Shown here: positions 1 through 9,896 of the stretch, piece after piece
How positions within the stretch are numbered: position 1 is the stretch's first letter
How the letters are laid out: each line of letters begins with the position of its first letter
Source of the DNA: Croceivirga sp.
GTDB lineage: Bacteria; Bacteroidota; Bacteroidia; Flavobacteriales; Flavobacteriaceae
DNA length: 64,000 nucleotides
Reading direction: 5' to 3'
NCBI GenBank assembly: GCA_028284285.1
Contig: JANQSA010000085.1
Coordinates: 62,001 to 126,000, forward strand
Notes under the pieces: generated by a model
The model's input: the letters and a program-made list of their open reading frames with translations, nothing else
Database searches by the model: none
What the model was told of the DNA's origin: nothing
Position numbers and translations under genes: made by a program

Positions 1-2284
1 TAGCATCATAGATGATAGAATAGGTTTGAATATCAATTTCTTCCTTTTCTGCTATTATTCTGGCATTACCCATGGGCCGTACGTTAAAACCAATAATGAT
101 AGCGTCCGAAGCACTGGCCAGCAACACATCAGACTCTGTAATGGCCCCAACCCCCTTGTGGATAATGTTCACCTGAATTTCATCCGTAGATAGCTTTTGG
201 AACGAATCCGTGAGGGCTTCCACAGAACCATCCACATCTCCTTTCAGGATAATGTTCAATTCTTTGAAATCACCCAGGGCAATACGCCTTCCAATCTCAT
301 CCAGGGTAATATGACGTTGCGTTCGCACGGTTTGTTCCCGTTGCAGTTGTGATCGTTTGGAAGCAATTTGTTTTGCTTCTCTTTCGTCTTCCAGCACGTT
401 AAATTTATCTCCGGCCTGCGGAGCACCGTCCAAGCCCAATATGGAAATTGGGGTAGCCGGCCCGGCCTTTTTTACATTCTTTCCCCGTTCGTCCTGCATT
501 GCCTTGACTTTTCCGCTACAGATACCCGCCAAAACAAAATCGCCTACCTGTAAGGTTCCATTCTGCACCAAGATGGTGGAAACATAGCCTCGTCCTTTAT
601 CCAGGAAGGCTTCTACCACCGTACCGGCGGCCAATCTATCCGGGTTGGCCTGCAATTCCAATAGTTCTGCTTCCAGTAGTACTTTTTCCAATAATTCCTT
701 TACCCCCTGCCCGGTTTTGGCCGAAATATCATGGGACTGGATTTTGCCTCCCCAATCTTCTACCAAAAGGTTCATTGCCGCAAGGCCCTCTTTAATTTTG
801 TCCGGATTAGCTGTGGGCTTATCAATTTTATTAATGGCAAAAACAATGGGAACTCCAGCTGCCTGAGCGTGACTAATAGCTTCTTTGGTTTGTGGCATGA
901 TGTCATCATCCGCTGCCACCACAATGATAGCGATATCGGTCACCTGTGCTCCCCTGGCCCGCATGGCTGTAAATGCCTCGTGACCCGGAGTATCGAGAAA
1001 AGTGATCTTTTGACCGTCGTTCAAAGTAACGCCATAGGCCCCTATATGCTGGGTAATTCCACCGCTTTCCCCGGCAATTACATTCTCCTCCCGAATGTAA
1101 TCCAGCAAGGAGGTCTTTCCGTGATCTACGTGGCCCATCACCGTTACAATCGGAGCTCGGGGCGTCAGATCTTCCGGATCATCCACCTCAACTTCTATGG
1201 ATTCTTCTATTTCAGCGGTCACAAATTCCACCTCATAGCCAAACTCTTCTGCCACTATAGTTAGCGTCTCGGCATCCAGACGTTGGTTCAGGGTCACCAT
1301 CATCCCCAGAGACATACAGGCTGAAATAATGTCTGTTGTGGAAACTTCCATCATGGTTGCCACCTCATTTACGGTGACAAACTCCGTAACCTTAAGTAAT
1401 TTGCTTTCCTTTTCCTGTTGCTCCAGTTCTTTTTCGGATTGTTGCCTGTGGAGATCGCGCTTTTCACGGCGATATTTGGCACCCTTCCCTTTGCTGGTTT
1501 TTCCCTGGAGTTTTTCCAGTGTTTCCCGCACCTGCTTTTGGATCTCTTCTTCGCTGGGCTCCACCTTTGGCGCTCCGGTTCGGGCTCCTCCCTTTCGGGC
1601 TCCACCACCCCTGGCCCTGCCATTGGCTCCAGGTCTATCGGTTTTCGTTACGATACGCTTCCGACGCTTTTTTCGTTCGGTAACGCTCTTCTCCTCTTTC
1701 TTTTCCGGTTCTTTCTTCTTTTTGGGCTTTTCGAATTTACTAAGGTCGATCTTATCTCCCGTTAACTTGGGGCCGGAAAGCTTTTGGTATTTTGTGGCGA
1801 TGGCTTCGGGTTCCTTGGGCTCTTCCACTTCGGGTTTAGGAGGTTCCGGTTTTTTCTCTACAACGGGTTCCGGCTGTGGTGGCGGTGATGGTGCTTCTTC
1901 CTTTGGAGGTTCCGGTTTCTTCTCCAAATCTATTTTACCCACCGTCTTGGGTCCGGAGAGTTCTACTTTCCCCCGGATCACATTTTCAGAAGCCTGTCTG
2001 CGTTCACGGGCCAGTCTGCGCTCTTCCTGCTCCCGCTCTATTTGCAAACGCAGTTCCTCCTTTTCCTTTTGTTTTTCCTCCGCTACTTCTTTAGAAGCTA
2101 CCCGCTTGCTTTTATCGGTTTGGAATTCATCCAACAATACCTGATACACCTCATCGGATATTTTAGTCGTAGGCCTTGCTTCAATCTCGTGTCCCTGAGA
2201 CACCAGATAGTCCACCGCCCTATCCAAAGAGATGTTCAACTCCCGTAAAACTTTATTCAATCGTATTGTTGGGTTTCCTGCCAT
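1..2284 (-). CDS. infB: Translation initiation factor IF-2 (C-terminus outside window)
   Basis: IF-2 is the GTPase that delivers initiator tRNA to the 30S ribosomal subunit. The reading frame is open from an ATG at 2284 to the window edge, so about 761 codons are present and the C-terminal end is missing. In order: an IF2-N-type segment at the start, a long Lys/Glu/Pro-rich low-complexity linker (about residues 80-280), a second IF2-N region, then the G domain with the P-loop GHVDHGKT near residue 384, followed by DTPGHEAFT and NKIDKP. The charged linker is typical of Bacteroidota IF-2. It starts 40 bp after nusA on the same strand, giving the conserved order rimP-nusA-infB. Family identity is certain; only the end is unseen. 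Confidence 0.97.
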   Translation of the reverse strand, partial: MAGNPTIRLNKVLRELNISLDRAVDYLVSQGHEIEARPTTKISDEVYQVLLDEFQTDKSKRVASKEVAEEKQKEKEELRLQIEREQEERRLARERRQASENVIRGKVELSGPKTVGKIDLEKKPEPPKEEAPSPPPQPEPVVEKKPEPPKPEVEEPKEPEAIATKYQKLSGPKLTGDKIDLSKFEKPKKKKEPEKKEEKSVTERKKRRKRIVTKTDRPGANGRARGGGARKGGARTGAPKVEPSEEEIQKQVRETLEKLQGKTSKGKGAKYRREKRDLHRQQSEKELEQQEKESKLLKVTEFVTVNEVATMMEVSTTDIISACMSLGMMVTLNQRLDAETLTIVAEEFGYEVEFVTAEIEESIEVEVDDPEDLTPRAPIVTVMGHVDHGKTSLLDYIREENVIAGESGGITQHIGAYGVTLNDGQKITFLDTPGHEAFTAMRARGAQVTDIAIIVVAADDDIMPQTKEAISHAQAAGVPIVFAINKIDKPTANPDKIKEGLAAMNLLVEDWGGKIQSHDISAKTGQGVKELLEKVLLEAELLELQANPDRLAAGTVVEAFLDKGRGYVSTILVQNGTLQVGDFVLAGICSGKVKAMQDERGKNVKKAGPATPISILGLDGAPQAGDKFNVLEDEREAKQIASKRSQLQREQTVRTQRHITLDEIGRRIALGDFKELNIILKGDVDGSVEALTDSFQKLSTDEIQVNIIHKGVGAITESDVLLASASDAIIIGFNVRPMGNARIIAEKEEIDIQTYSIIYDA

Positions 2285-2324
2285 AAATTACTTTTGGTCC
2301 CTTTAAATTTCGTGCAAATATAGT

Positions 2325-3557
2325 TTAATCTTCAAACTCTTCTTTTAGGATACGCACAACCTCATACACGGTTTCCTCTTCCAAATCCGTACGCTTTATC
2401 AAATCTTCCACATCCTGTTCCAAAACACTTCGTGCGGTATCCAAACCAATCTTTTTAAATTCTTCTATGATCCAGGAGTCAATCTCATCTGAAAACTCTG
2501 TTAACTCCACGTCTTCCTCAACCCCTTCCCGGAATACATCTATCTCGTAACCTGTAAGTTGGCCTGCCAGGCGAATGTTATGCCCTCCACGACCAATGGC
2601 TTTGGACACCTCTTCCGGTTTTAGGTATACCTGGGCCGTCATTTTTTCGCCGTCCAGTTTAACCGAAGACACCCTTGCCGGACTTAAGGCCCGGGTTACC
2701 ATTAACTGGGGATTGTTGGTCCAGTTGATTACGTCAATATTTTCATTGCCCAACTCCCTAACTATCCCATGAATTCGGGAGCCTTTCATACCCACACAGG
2801 CACCCACAGGATCAATCCGGTCATCATAGGAATCCACCGCAACTTTAGCCTTTTCCCCTGGTATGCGGACTACTTTCTTAATGGTGATCAATCCGTCAAA
2901 CACCTCCGGAATTTCCTGGAAAAACAATTGTTCCAGGAATTTGGGGGATGTCCTGGACATGATGATCGTGGGCTTATTCCCTTTTAATTCCACACTTTCA
3001 ATAACCCCTCTTACATTATCTCCTTTTCTGAAAAAATCAGACGGGATCTGCTTCTCTTTGGGCATGATGATCTCATTGCCTTCATCATCCAGCAAAATAA
3101 TGGCTTTATGCCGGATGTGATGTACCTCTGAGGTGTATATCTCTCCTTCTAAATCCTTGAACTGCTTGTAAATGGTGGTATTGTCGTGTTCATGGATCTT
3201 AGCGATCAGGTTTTGTCGTAAGGCCAGGATGGAGCGCCGCCCCAGGTCCATCAATTTCACTTCTTCGGAAACATCTTCACCCACTTCAAAATCCGGCTCA
3301 ATCTTTCTGGCTTCAGACAAAGATATCTCTTCATTGGGTTCCTCTACCATCCCATCTTCCACTACCACCCGGTTGCGCCAGATCTCAAGGTCCCCTTTAT
3401 CCGGATTGATAATAATATCAAAGTTATCGTCCGATCCGAATTTCTTCTTCAAAGCATTGCGGAAGACTTCTTCCAAAATTGCCATTAGCGTTACCCTGTC
3501 AATAAACTTATCATCCTTAAATTCCGAAAAGGAGTCAATAAGCGCCAGATTTTCCAT
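2325..3557 (-). CDS. nusA: Transcription termination/antitermination protein NusA
   Basis: NusA binds RNA polymerase and nascent RNA and modulates pausing, intrinsic termination and antitermination. The protein begins MENLALIDSF and has the NusA N-terminal domain (about 1-120), an S1 RNA-binding domain (about 130-200) and tandem KH domains (about 230-345, with the GACVGMKGSRI and AIGRGGHNIRLA signatures). A short acidic C-terminal part follows. The length of about 410 aa is normal for Bacteroidota. An in-frame ATG at 3569 would add four residues (MRIK); I chose 3557 because homologues begin MEN. The gene starts 12 bp after rimP, so the two are cotranscribed. Confidence 0.96.
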   Translation of the reverse strand: MENLALIDSFSEFKDDKFIDRVTLMAILEEVFRNALKKKFGSDDNFDIIINPDKGDLEIWRNRVVVEDGMVEEPNEEISLSEARKIEPDFEVGEDVSEEVKLMDLGRRSILALRQNLIAKIHEHDNTTIYKQFKDLEGEIYTSEVHHIRHKAIILLDDEGNEIIMPKEKQIPSDFFRKGDNVRGVIESVELKGNKPTIIMSRTSPKFLEQLFFQEIPEVFDGLITIKKVVRIPGEKAKVAVDSYDDRIDPVGACVGMKGSRIHGIVRELGNENIDVINWTNNPQLMVTRALSPARVSSVKLDGEKMTAQVYLKPEEVSKAIGRGGHNIRLAGQLTGYEIDVFREGVEEDVELTEFSDEIDSWIIEEFKKIGLDTARSVLEQDVEDLIKRTDLEEETVYEVVRILKEEFED

Positions 3558-3569
3558 TTTTATTCGCAA

Positions 3570-4031
3570 TTAAAATTTTAAAACCACTTTTGCTTCCTGT
3601 ATTGCTGCAAATGAGATCACTTCCTCCTTCTGAACGGTATGTTTCCCCTTTCCAACGGGCTTGGGCTCCCTGGATTTCCAGGCCAGGGTAATTCCCGATT
3701 CCCCTACTTCCCTGAGTTTACCTTCAATGGTAGTAGCTTCTGTTTTTACCTCCAAATGTCTACCGACATGCTTATGATATTGTCTTGGCAAACGTAGAGG
3801 AGCTGTTGCTCCTGCAGAAGTAACCTCCAAAGAAAAGTCCTGTGCTTCCCGATCAAGGTTATGCTCAACCGCTCGACTTATCTCCATACAATCCGTCAGG
3901 GCGACCCCTTCATCTCCATCAAGGACAATTTTTATAGCGTTGTCCCCACCCACCGTAAGGTCTATCAAAAAAAGGTCTTCCCGCTGGCGTAATGCTTTCT
4001 GTACTAATCCTTCAACCTTCTCTTTAAACAT
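3570..4031 (-). CDS. rimP: Ribosome maturation factor RimP
   Basis: RimP assists 30S subunit maturation. The protein (153 aa from ATG 4031) has the N-terminal alpha/beta domain with the DGDEGVALTDCMEISRAVE stretch typical of RimP and a C-terminal SH3-like domain. A longer frame would start at TTG 4043 and add four residues. ATG 4031 is preferred because the extra codons approach the leader hairpin and Bacteroidota favour ATG. It is the first gene of the rimP-nusA-infB operon. A TAnnTTTG promoter and a terminator-like hairpin lie just upstream. Confidence 0.93.
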   Translation of the reverse strand: MFKEKVEGLVQKALRQREDLFLIDLTVGGDNAIKIVLDGDEGVALTDCMEISRAVEHNLDREAQDFSLEVTSAGATAPLRLPRQYHKHVGRHLEVKTEATTIEGKLREVGESGITLAWKSREPKPVGKGKHTVQKEEVISFAAIQEAKVVLKF

Positions 4032-4048
4032 ACTTTCAGGCAATAAAA

Positions 4049-4069
4049 GAGGGGACTTGCGGTCCCCTC
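4049..4069 (-). terminator. Hairpin plus T-run in the rimP leader (candidate attenuator)
   Basis: GAGGGGAC (4049-4056) pairs perfectly with GTCCCCTC (4062-4069) around a 5-nt loop. Read on the minus strand, the stem is followed at once by TTTT, the layout of an intrinsic terminator. It sits 17 nt before the rimP ATG and about 25 nt after the predicted transcription start. The upstream gene is divergent, so this hairpin cannot be that gene's terminator. Attenuation of the nusA operon is an inference. Confidence 0.6.
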
Positions 4070-4099
4070 ATGAATACGGTGTATTTCATTTGCGTGGTG

Positions 4100-4130
4100 C
4101 AAAGATAGTACAAATCTTTGGTTTGCAAAA
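4100..4130 (-). promoter_or_regulatory. Bacteroidota-type promoter for rimP-nusA-infB
   Basis: On the minus strand a -33-like TTTTG (4130-4126) is followed by about 18 nt and then TATCTTTG (4107-4100), an exact match to the Bacteroidota -7 consensus TAnnTTTG. Transcription would begin near 4093, giving a leader of about 60 nt before the rimP ATG at 4031. Confidence 0.7.
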
Positions 4131-4253
4131 TGTAAACTATCCTCAATGATTTCTCTTATATCAGGGACCTCCTTACTCAGCCCGGAAGTACCCTTTCCCT
4201 TCTTATAATTTTGATTAAACGCAGGGGTAACTTTTTTTTTGCCTGGAGATTAT

Positions 4254-4261
4254 TAAGTTTG
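4254..4261 (+). promoter_or_regulatory. -7 promoter element before the 4288 lipoprotein gene
   Basis: TAAGTTTG matches the Bacteroidota -7 consensus TAnnTTTG and lies 26 bp before the ATG. No clear TTG is found at the -33 position, which falls in a run of nine T residues (4232-4240). The promoter is therefore only moderately supported. Confidence 0.5.
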
Positions 4262-4287
4262 TCCCTGAATACTATACACTAAACGCT

Positions 4288-4932
4288 ATGAAAATTTCTA
4301 TCCTATTCAAGACCGGCTTTTTTTGTTTTTTTCTTCTGGCCTGTTCGTCTTACCTGACAACGGCCGAAAACATTAGTAAAACAAAACAATCGTATAACAA
4401 GATCCTGGTTGTAGGCCGCTCCAAGGACAACACGGCACGGGTCAAATTTGAAAACAGTGTTGTGGAACAACTACAACAAAATGGGGTATCGGCAATGGCA
4501 TCCTATTCACTTGACGGTGCAAAAGACATCACTAAAAAGTACTCCGAAGATCAGACAGCGCAATTCAAAAAGAAACTCATGTCCGATGGTGTTGATGGCG
4601 TAATTGTAACCAACTTAATTAATACGGAGCAGTATACCGATGTTATTCCGGGAAATTCCTCTACATCCTATGTCCCGGCACGGGTGGGACGGTTTGGAAG
4701 ATACCTCGCCTACTACCCTGTTACCACCTGGGAACCCGACCAGCTGAAAACAGGAACAAAATACGTTTTTGAAAGCAGCTTTTATCATCTTAAAGATGAC
4801 CCCGGAGATAATCTCCAGTGGATCGGAAGATTTGAATTAAAAGATCCTTCTTCCATTCAGAAAACCGCTGAAAACTATGCCGAGGAACTTGTTACCGCGT
4901 TGTTAAAAGAAAGCATCGGCACCGCAGAATAG
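4288..4932 (+). CDS. Putative lipoprotein of unknown function
   Basis: A 214-aa protein with a lipoprotein signal peptide: short positive start, hydrophobic core and lipobox LLAC (Cys about 19). The mature part begins with a segment that reads like an alpha/beta fold (KILVVGRSKDNTARVKFENS, near residue 40). It continues with alternating strand and helix patterns and a Tyr/Arg-rich middle. I cannot assign a family or function with confidence. It is transcribed alone, divergently from the rimP operon, with a TAnnTTTG element 26 bp upstream. It is followed by the convergent ion-channel gene. Confidence 0.8.
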   Translation: MKISILFKTGFFCFFLLACSSYLTTAENISKTKQSYNKILVVGRSKDNTARVKFENSVVEQLQQNGVSAMASYSLDGAKDITKKYSEDQTAQFKKKLMSDGVDGVIVTNLINTEQYTDVIPGNSSTSYVPARVGRFGRYLAYYPVTTWEPDQLKTGTKYVFESSFYHLKDDPGDNLQWIGRFELKDPSSIQKTAENYAEELVTALLKESIGTAE

Positions 4933-4990
4933 CAGTTCAAAAACGACTTTCTACAGGACGTCCTTTTGCTTTTAGAGAACCCCTATTGCC

Positions 4991-5008
4991 TGCCATTTCA
5001 CAATGGCA
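4991..5008. terminator. Small hairpin between convergent genes
   Basis: TGCCATT (4991-4997) pairs with AATGGCA (5002-5008) around TCAC. It lies in the 84-bp gap between a plus-strand lipoprotein gene and a minus-strand channel gene, where a shared terminator is expected. No T-run follows on either strand, so the assignment is tentative. Confidence 0.35.
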
Positions 5009-5016
5009 CAAAAGCC

Positions 5017-5685
5017 TTAGACCCTGGTGGAGTGCCTGATGTACTTTTCTACCACCACTGCGGTAATAATTACGAGATAGAATTGTCCCATTAACCCTAC
5101 CAATATCGCTGCTTTTTGTGCTATGGGAATCACAGGGACAATTTCCCCATAACCAATGGTCAGCAAGGTGATGTAAGCGTAATACAGCATTGCCTCGCTA
5201 AACTGGACCATATTTTCAGTATTCAGCAAAATACCCTGAAAAGCTCCGGGATGGGTCAGCGCTATGGACATAAACAGGAAAAAGGCTAAAAACCCCAGGG
5301 AAACATACCCACTCATCAACCCCAATATCACATTCTTATTCACGTATTCTGCCCGCCAGACTTGTTGGATAATATTCCAGGTAACTACAATATGAAAAAC
5401 AAAAAAAACCGTAAGCCGCATTAAAACATTTGTCTCGGATTCCTGCCTGTTGATCATAGAACTTCCGAATATGAAAGCAGCCACCACAAACAGCAATATA
5501 AAAAACCGGGTGATCCATTTCTTTTGGGAGATAATCAACATTCCGGCCAATATGCTTCCCAGATAGAGAATGGGGAGCAAAGCAAGTTCGTAGAGCCTGG
5601 GTGGTACGAGCAGGGATCCAAACAAAATAGCCAGTTGGATCACCAGGAAGATCTCAAAACGAAGTGTATACAGCCTTTCAACCAT
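5017..5685 (-). CDS. Potassium-channel-like membrane protein
   Basis: A 222-aa integral membrane protein with about six hydrophobic segments. The last two flank a pore loop with the selectivity filter TIGYG (residues 176-180) followed by E, the signature of the two-helix K+ channel module (Ion_trans_2). No RCK or cyclic-nucleotide-binding domain is present; the chain stops about 10 residues after the last helix. The start overlaps the end of the cyclase gene by 8 bp, implying translational coupling. It is the last gene of the operon that also encodes the RND pump. K+ conductance follows from the filter; the link to the cyclase product is inference. Confidence 0.85.
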   Translation of the reverse strand: MVERLYTLRFEIFLVIQLAILFGSLLVPPRLYELALLPILYLGSILAGMLIISQKKWITRFFILLFVVAAFIFGSSMINRQESETNVLMRLTVFFVFHIVVTWNIIQQVWRAEYVNKNVILGLMSGYVSLGFLAFFLFMSIALTHPGAFQGILLNTENMVQFSEAMLYYAYITLLTIGYGEIVPVIPIAQKAAILVGLMGQFYLVIITAVVVEKYIRHSTRV

Positions 5686-6760
5686 GATTCATGACCGTAT
5701 GGATCTTAACTTCTTGTCGTTTCCCCTTCAATAACACATCACCGATGAGTTTTGATGAAAAAGGGTTCTTTATTTTCAAATCCTTCAACAGCTTTTCAGA
5801 CATTAATATACTAACATTGTGCTTGTTGCACTCTGCCTGTATCCTTGCGGAAGTATTTATGACATCACCGTGATACGCCACTTCTTTTTTTACGACCCCA
5901 ACCTCTGCCACCATTAAGATGCCTCCATGCAAACCTGCCTTAAACTCAGGGGAAATCCCGTATTTGTTGGTATAAAAGTCATTTTTATCCAGCAGTTTCT
6001 GCTTGAACGCAAAGAAAAGCTTCACGCAGTTGTTGTTGGACAACCCCTTTTGATACGGCCAACTCAATACGGCTTCATCTCCAACGTATTGGTAGATTTC
6101 AGCATCGTACTTCGGCACTACTTCATTAAGATCGTAAAAACAATCCTGTATCAACCGACTGTACTCAAAATGCCCCAGTTGTTCCGCAATGGCAGTTGAC
6201 GATTTTAGATCCAAAAACATAAAAATACGCTTCTCTTCTTTGGGCTCCCTGTACTTTCCAAAAAGCATTTTTACAAAAACCCCTTTCCCAAACTTGTCAT
6301 TGGCAATTTGTATAAAGGAAAAAATCAAGGCGGAAAAAATGATATAAATGACCAAAGTCCAAAAGGTTTTGTCATTTATCCACCACCCTTTATCATTGTC
6401 TATACCCATATCAAAGAACCTATTCGTGATTTCAATGACCAGGGTGGCAAGGATGACAACTGAAATAAGATATATCACGAAAGTTACCAGCAAATAAAGT
6501 CCCATGGAAATCCTTTTTGAAAGGTATTTATCCAAAAGAAATTCTATAACGGCACTTACAAGACCTACGAACAGGCCAAACAATATGAACATGGATAGGG
6601 CGCGAGAAAAGCTGTATTCAGTGGGTGTAATAATCCCGTCTTCCTCAGATAGTCCGAAATACCTGAAAAAGGCAAAGAGGGCCATTGCAATCATCCAATA
6701 CACTACAGATTGCCCTAACTGTTTGAGAAATCGATTTAGGTTTCGTCGTTGTTCATTCAT
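5678..6760 (-). CDS. Membrane class III adenylate/guanylate cyclase
   Basis: A 360-aa protein with four transmembrane segments in the first 155 residues and a cytoplasmic class III cyclase domain (about 178-345). Both metal-binding aspartates are visible (FLD, D184; VGDE, D228), as are the transition-state Asn and Arg (N302 and R306 in INTSAR) and an Asp (D299) at a purine-recognition position. At the position where classical adenylate cyclases have the recognition Lys (four residues before D228) there is a Gln (YQYVGD), so substrate preference is uncertain. The gene begins 2 bp after the RND pump gene and overlaps the channel gene by 8 bp. Confidence 0.88.
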   Translation of the reverse strand: MNEQRRNLNRFLKQLGQSVVYWMIAMALFAFFRYFGLSEEDGIITPTEYSFSRALSMFILFGLFVGLVSAVIEFLLDKYLSKRISMGLYLLVTFVIYLISVVILATLVIEITNRFFDMGIDNDKGWWINDKTFWTLVIYIIFSALIFSFIQIANDKFGKGVFVKMLFGKYREPKEEKRIFMFLDLKSSTAIAEQLGHFEYSRLIQDCFYDLNEVVPKYDAEIYQYVGDEAVLSWPYQKGLSNNNCVKLFFAFKQKLLDKNDFYTNKYGISPEFKAGLHGGILMVAEVGVVKKEVAYHGDVINTSARIQAECNKHNVSILMSEKLLKDLKIKNPFSSKLIGDVLLKGKRQEVKIHTVMNHG

Positions 6761-6762
6761 GA

Positions 6763-9700
6763 CTACGCATCCAATAGCGCTTCATCAAATTCATATCCCT
6801 TGTAATTCACCTTAAAGAGGGCGCTATACAAGGAAGGAATGAAAAGCAAGGTAATAATCGTTCCAAATAATAGTCCTATCATGATGCTTATGGCCATACC
6901 TTCCCACATCTCCCCTCCTGAAAGATAGAGCGGAACCAGACCCAAAATCGTAGTAAAAGTGGATAACAATATGGGTCGGAAACGTTGTAAACAAGCGGCT
7001 ATAACCGAATCCTGATCGGTTCGCCCTGCAGTTAATTCTACCTCCATCCGATCAATGAGCACAATGGCATTGTTAATGACAATACCGGCCAATGAGATGA
7101 CTCCAAGAAAAGGCATGAAGCCAAAAGCCTCCTGAAAAACCAGTAAGCCGACAACAACCCCGATTATACCCAGTGGGATTGTTAATACAACCATAGCCAT
7201 TTTTCGAACGGAATTGAACTGAATAATCAGCAACAACACAATAATAAAACCTGAAATAGGAAGATACCCTATAATTGGCCCCATATTCTCCGCAGTTTGC
7301 TCAGCATCACCTCCCAGCTCATAGGTATAACCCTCCGGCCAAACCCCATTCACCTGTTCTTTCAGCCAGGGAGTAACTACTGACATGATGGATGAGGCAT
7401 TACCGCCATCACGCAGTTCACTGCTGATGTTTATAGTTCTTTTAATATCAAGTCTTTTAATCTTAGCGTATTGCCATGACGGCACTATTGAAGCTACTTG
7501 TAATAGCGGCACACTTTTCCCACTATTTTGCGAATACACATTTAACGTTTCCAAAGAAGCCAATGTTTGTTGCTGGCTATCTCCGCTTCGCATCAAAATG
7601 GGAATAGACTTATTATCCTCCCTGTACTCCCCCGTTTGAAAACCATCCAAAACGGTTTGTAATGAGGTGGCAATATCAGCACTGGTAATACCGGCGTTTT
7701 GGGCACGATTTTGGTCAATTTCAATCAAAAACTTTTTACTCTTCGGACCCCAATCGTCTTTTACATTTTTAGTAAATGCCACTCCGGACAGTTTTTGCTT
7801 CACACTTTCCGCTATGCTGGATAGTTGGTCTGGTTCCGGCCCAGATACCTTAATTTCTATGGGAGTTCCTCCCCCTCCGGAACCCAGGAACCCAACTTTT
7901 ATATCCGCATTAGGAAAATTTTGAAAAGCATAAGCATCCAAACGTTTTACCATCTCTACGTTCTCTTCAAAAGTGGTCGTGTTTACCAGAATGTGGGCAT
8001 AGTTGGAATTGGCTTCATCTGGTGCATATCCCAAATCATAAGACTCCGGACCTTCTCCGATGTAGGATGACCAACTTACAATACCTTTCTCCCTATCGCC
8101 ATTTACTTTAAGGGAATCTGCCATGAAGCCTTCTATCTGTCGCACCACCTCAGTGGTCCGTTCAATTTTATTCCCTTCCGGCAAATTAATGTCGATGGTG
8201 ATCATGTTACGATCACTATCCGGGAAAAAGATGAAGGGGATATACCCAAAGCCGAACAATGAAAGAAAAAAAGCCAAAAAGATACCAATGATGACTTTGT
8301 ATTTATGACGCAGAGCCAATAATATCAGGTCTTTGTAGTATCGTTTCGCTGAGTTGATAATGCGGTCGATCAGACCAGGTCTCTTTTCACCTTTAGGCGC
8401 TACCTTCAGAAACATATAGCAGAACATTGTGATCACCGTAAGGGCGATCAACCAGGAAGACATTAAGGCGATGGTTATCACTACAAAAATGGGGCCTACA
8501 ATATCTCCCATAGTGGTGGGAGAAAGATAAAAAGCCAAGAATGCCGCCGAGGTAGTTAAGGTTGAGATCAATAAGGGCATCCAAAGTTCAGAAAAAGCTT
8601 CAATAGCGGCCTGGTACTTTTCCATGCCCTGCTCCAATTTAACCATTATGGTTTCGGCCACCACAATGGCATTATCCACTAACATTCCCAACGCCATAAT
8701 GAGCGCAGCAAGGGTTACCTGATTCAATCCCATATTAATAAAGCCCATGAGCATCAGGGTCATAATGGTTACAATAGGGATCAAACTCGCAATCACAAAA
8801 CCAGTACGGAATCCCAGGAATATCAACATCACCAATAAAACAATTGAAATGGACTGTAAGAGATTCACCATAAAGTCGCTAACCTTAAGGTCAATGTAGG
8901 TATCCAAAGAAGACACCCGTGTCAATTCCAAACCTACCGGCAGACGATTTTGCCACTGGTTTACCACTTCATCAACCGCTTCGCCCAAGTAGACAATGTT
9001 TTTGTCTTCCTTAAGGTTGACATGCATGGTAATCGCCTCCTTTCCATCTACACTAACAATTTGCGTTGGAGGGTCTATATACCCTTTGTTCACTGTTGTA
9101 ATATCTCCCAACTTCACCAGTTGAGATCCATTCCCAACGGCAATGAGCATATTCCGAATATCATCTACGGAATCGAAATTACCTGTTGGTTCCAAGATGA
9201 TGCGTTCATCTCCCACATTAATTTGCCCCCCGGAACTCAAAATATTAGTAGAGGCTATGGTTTGTTGTAATCGGGATGAGGAAAGTCCATACTCTTTTAA
9301 ACGCGCATTATCGAACTCTACAAAAACGCGTTCTTCCTGATCCCCGCCTAGCTCTACTTTAGCTGCATCCGGAAGTTTGATCAGATCGTCTTTGATATCA
9401 TCGGCATACTCTTTCATTTCGGCATAACTGAATCCATCGGACGTCAATCCAACAACAATCCCATAGACATCACCAATACCATCATCATTTAAATTTGGAG
9501 CTACTCCGGAAGGAAGACCCTGGATGGTATTTAATTTTCGTCGCAAACGATCCCAAACCGATTGTAGTGTTTCCGGAGAAACTTCCTCTTTTAATTCAAC
9601 GCTTACCACAGAAAGACCGGTTCTGGAAGTACTGGTAACCTCCTTAAGCTCAGGAAGCTCCTGTGCCACCTTTTCAATCTTGTCGGTTACCAATTGTTCT

Positions 9701-9876
9701 ACCCGTTCCGGACTGGCTCCCGGAAACTGACTCACTACCGTAGCGACACGAACGGTATAGGGAGGCATACTGTCCTGGGATAGGCTGAAATACATATTTA
9801 TACCTAAAAGGACGATGGTTGCCAGCACCATAAAGGTGATACGATTCTTGTCTATCGAGAATTTTGCGAGATTCAT
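6763..9876 (-). CDS. RND efflux transporter, inner-membrane pump
   Basis: A 1037-aa protein of the AcrB/MexB (ACR_tran) family: an N-terminal membrane helix, two large periplasmic loops and two six-helix membrane blocks. It uses proton motive force to export substrates through an adaptor and an outer-membrane channel. The proton-relay helix reads GMLVDNAIVVAE, so the first of the paired aspartates of AcrB is kept while the second is Asn, a variant found in many RND pumps. The length is normal. It lies 20 bp after the adaptor gene and 2 bp before the cyclase gene. Substrate cannot be predicted. Confidence 0.94.
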   Translation of the reverse strand: MNLAKFSIDKNRITFMVLATIVLLGINMYFSLSQDSMPPYTVRVATVVSQFPGASPERVEQLVTDKIEKVAQELPELKEVTSTSRTGLSVVSVELKEEVSPETLQSVWDRLRRKLNTIQGLPSGVAPNLNDDGIGDVYGIVVGLTSDGFSYAEMKEYADDIKDDLIKLPDAAKVELGGDQEERVFVEFDNARLKEYGLSSSRLQQTIASTNILSSGGQINVGDERIILEPTGNFDSVDDIRNMLIAVGNGSQLVKLGDITTVNKGYIDPPTQIVSVDGKEAITMHVNLKEDKNIVYLGEAVDEVVNQWQNRLPVGLELTRVSSLDTYIDLKVSDFMVNLLQSISIVLLVMLIFLGFRTGFVIASLIPIVTIMTLMLMGFINMGLNQVTLAALIMALGMLVDNAIVVAETIMVKLEQGMEKYQAAIEAFSELWMPLLISTLTTSAAFLAFYLSPTTMGDIVGPIFVVITIALMSSWLIALTVITMFCYMFLKVAPKGEKRPGLIDRIINSAKRYYKDLILLALRHKYKVIIGIFLAFFLSLFGFGYIPFIFFPDSDRNMITIDINLPEGNKIERTTEVVRQIEGFMADSLKVNGDREKGIVSWSSYIGEGPESYDLGYAPDEANSNYAHILVNTTTFEENVEMVKRLDAYAFQNFPNADIKVGFLGSGGGGTPIEIKVSGPEPDQLSSIAESVKQKLSGVAFTKNVKDDWGPKSKKFLIEIDQNRAQNAGITSADIATSLQTVLDGFQTGEYREDNKSIPILMRSGDSQQQTLASLETLNVYSQNSGKSVPLLQVASIVPSWQYAKIKRLDIKRTINISSELRDGGNASSIMSVVTPWLKEQVNGVWPEGYTYELGGDAEQTAENMGPIIGYLPISGFIIVLLLIIQFNSVRKMAMVVLTIPLGIIGVVVGLLVFQEAFGFMPFLGVISLAGIVINNAIVLIDRMEVELTAGRTDQDSVIAACLQRFRPILLSTFTTILGLVPLYLSGGEMWEGMAISIMIGLLFGTIITLLFIPSLYSALFKVNYKGYEFDEALLDA

Positions 9877-9896
9877 AAATTTAGCAATGGTGTTGG

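Noticed and set aside
731-2144. Long plus-strand open frames opposite the first gene
   Set aside because: They run antisense to infB, whose frame encodes a clear IF-2 with all G motifs; the plus-strand translations have no recognisable domains.
5017-6760. Cyclic-nucleotide-gated channel defence system
   Set aside because: The channel has no nucleotide-binding domain and the genes are embedded in an exporter operon, so a defence role is not supported.
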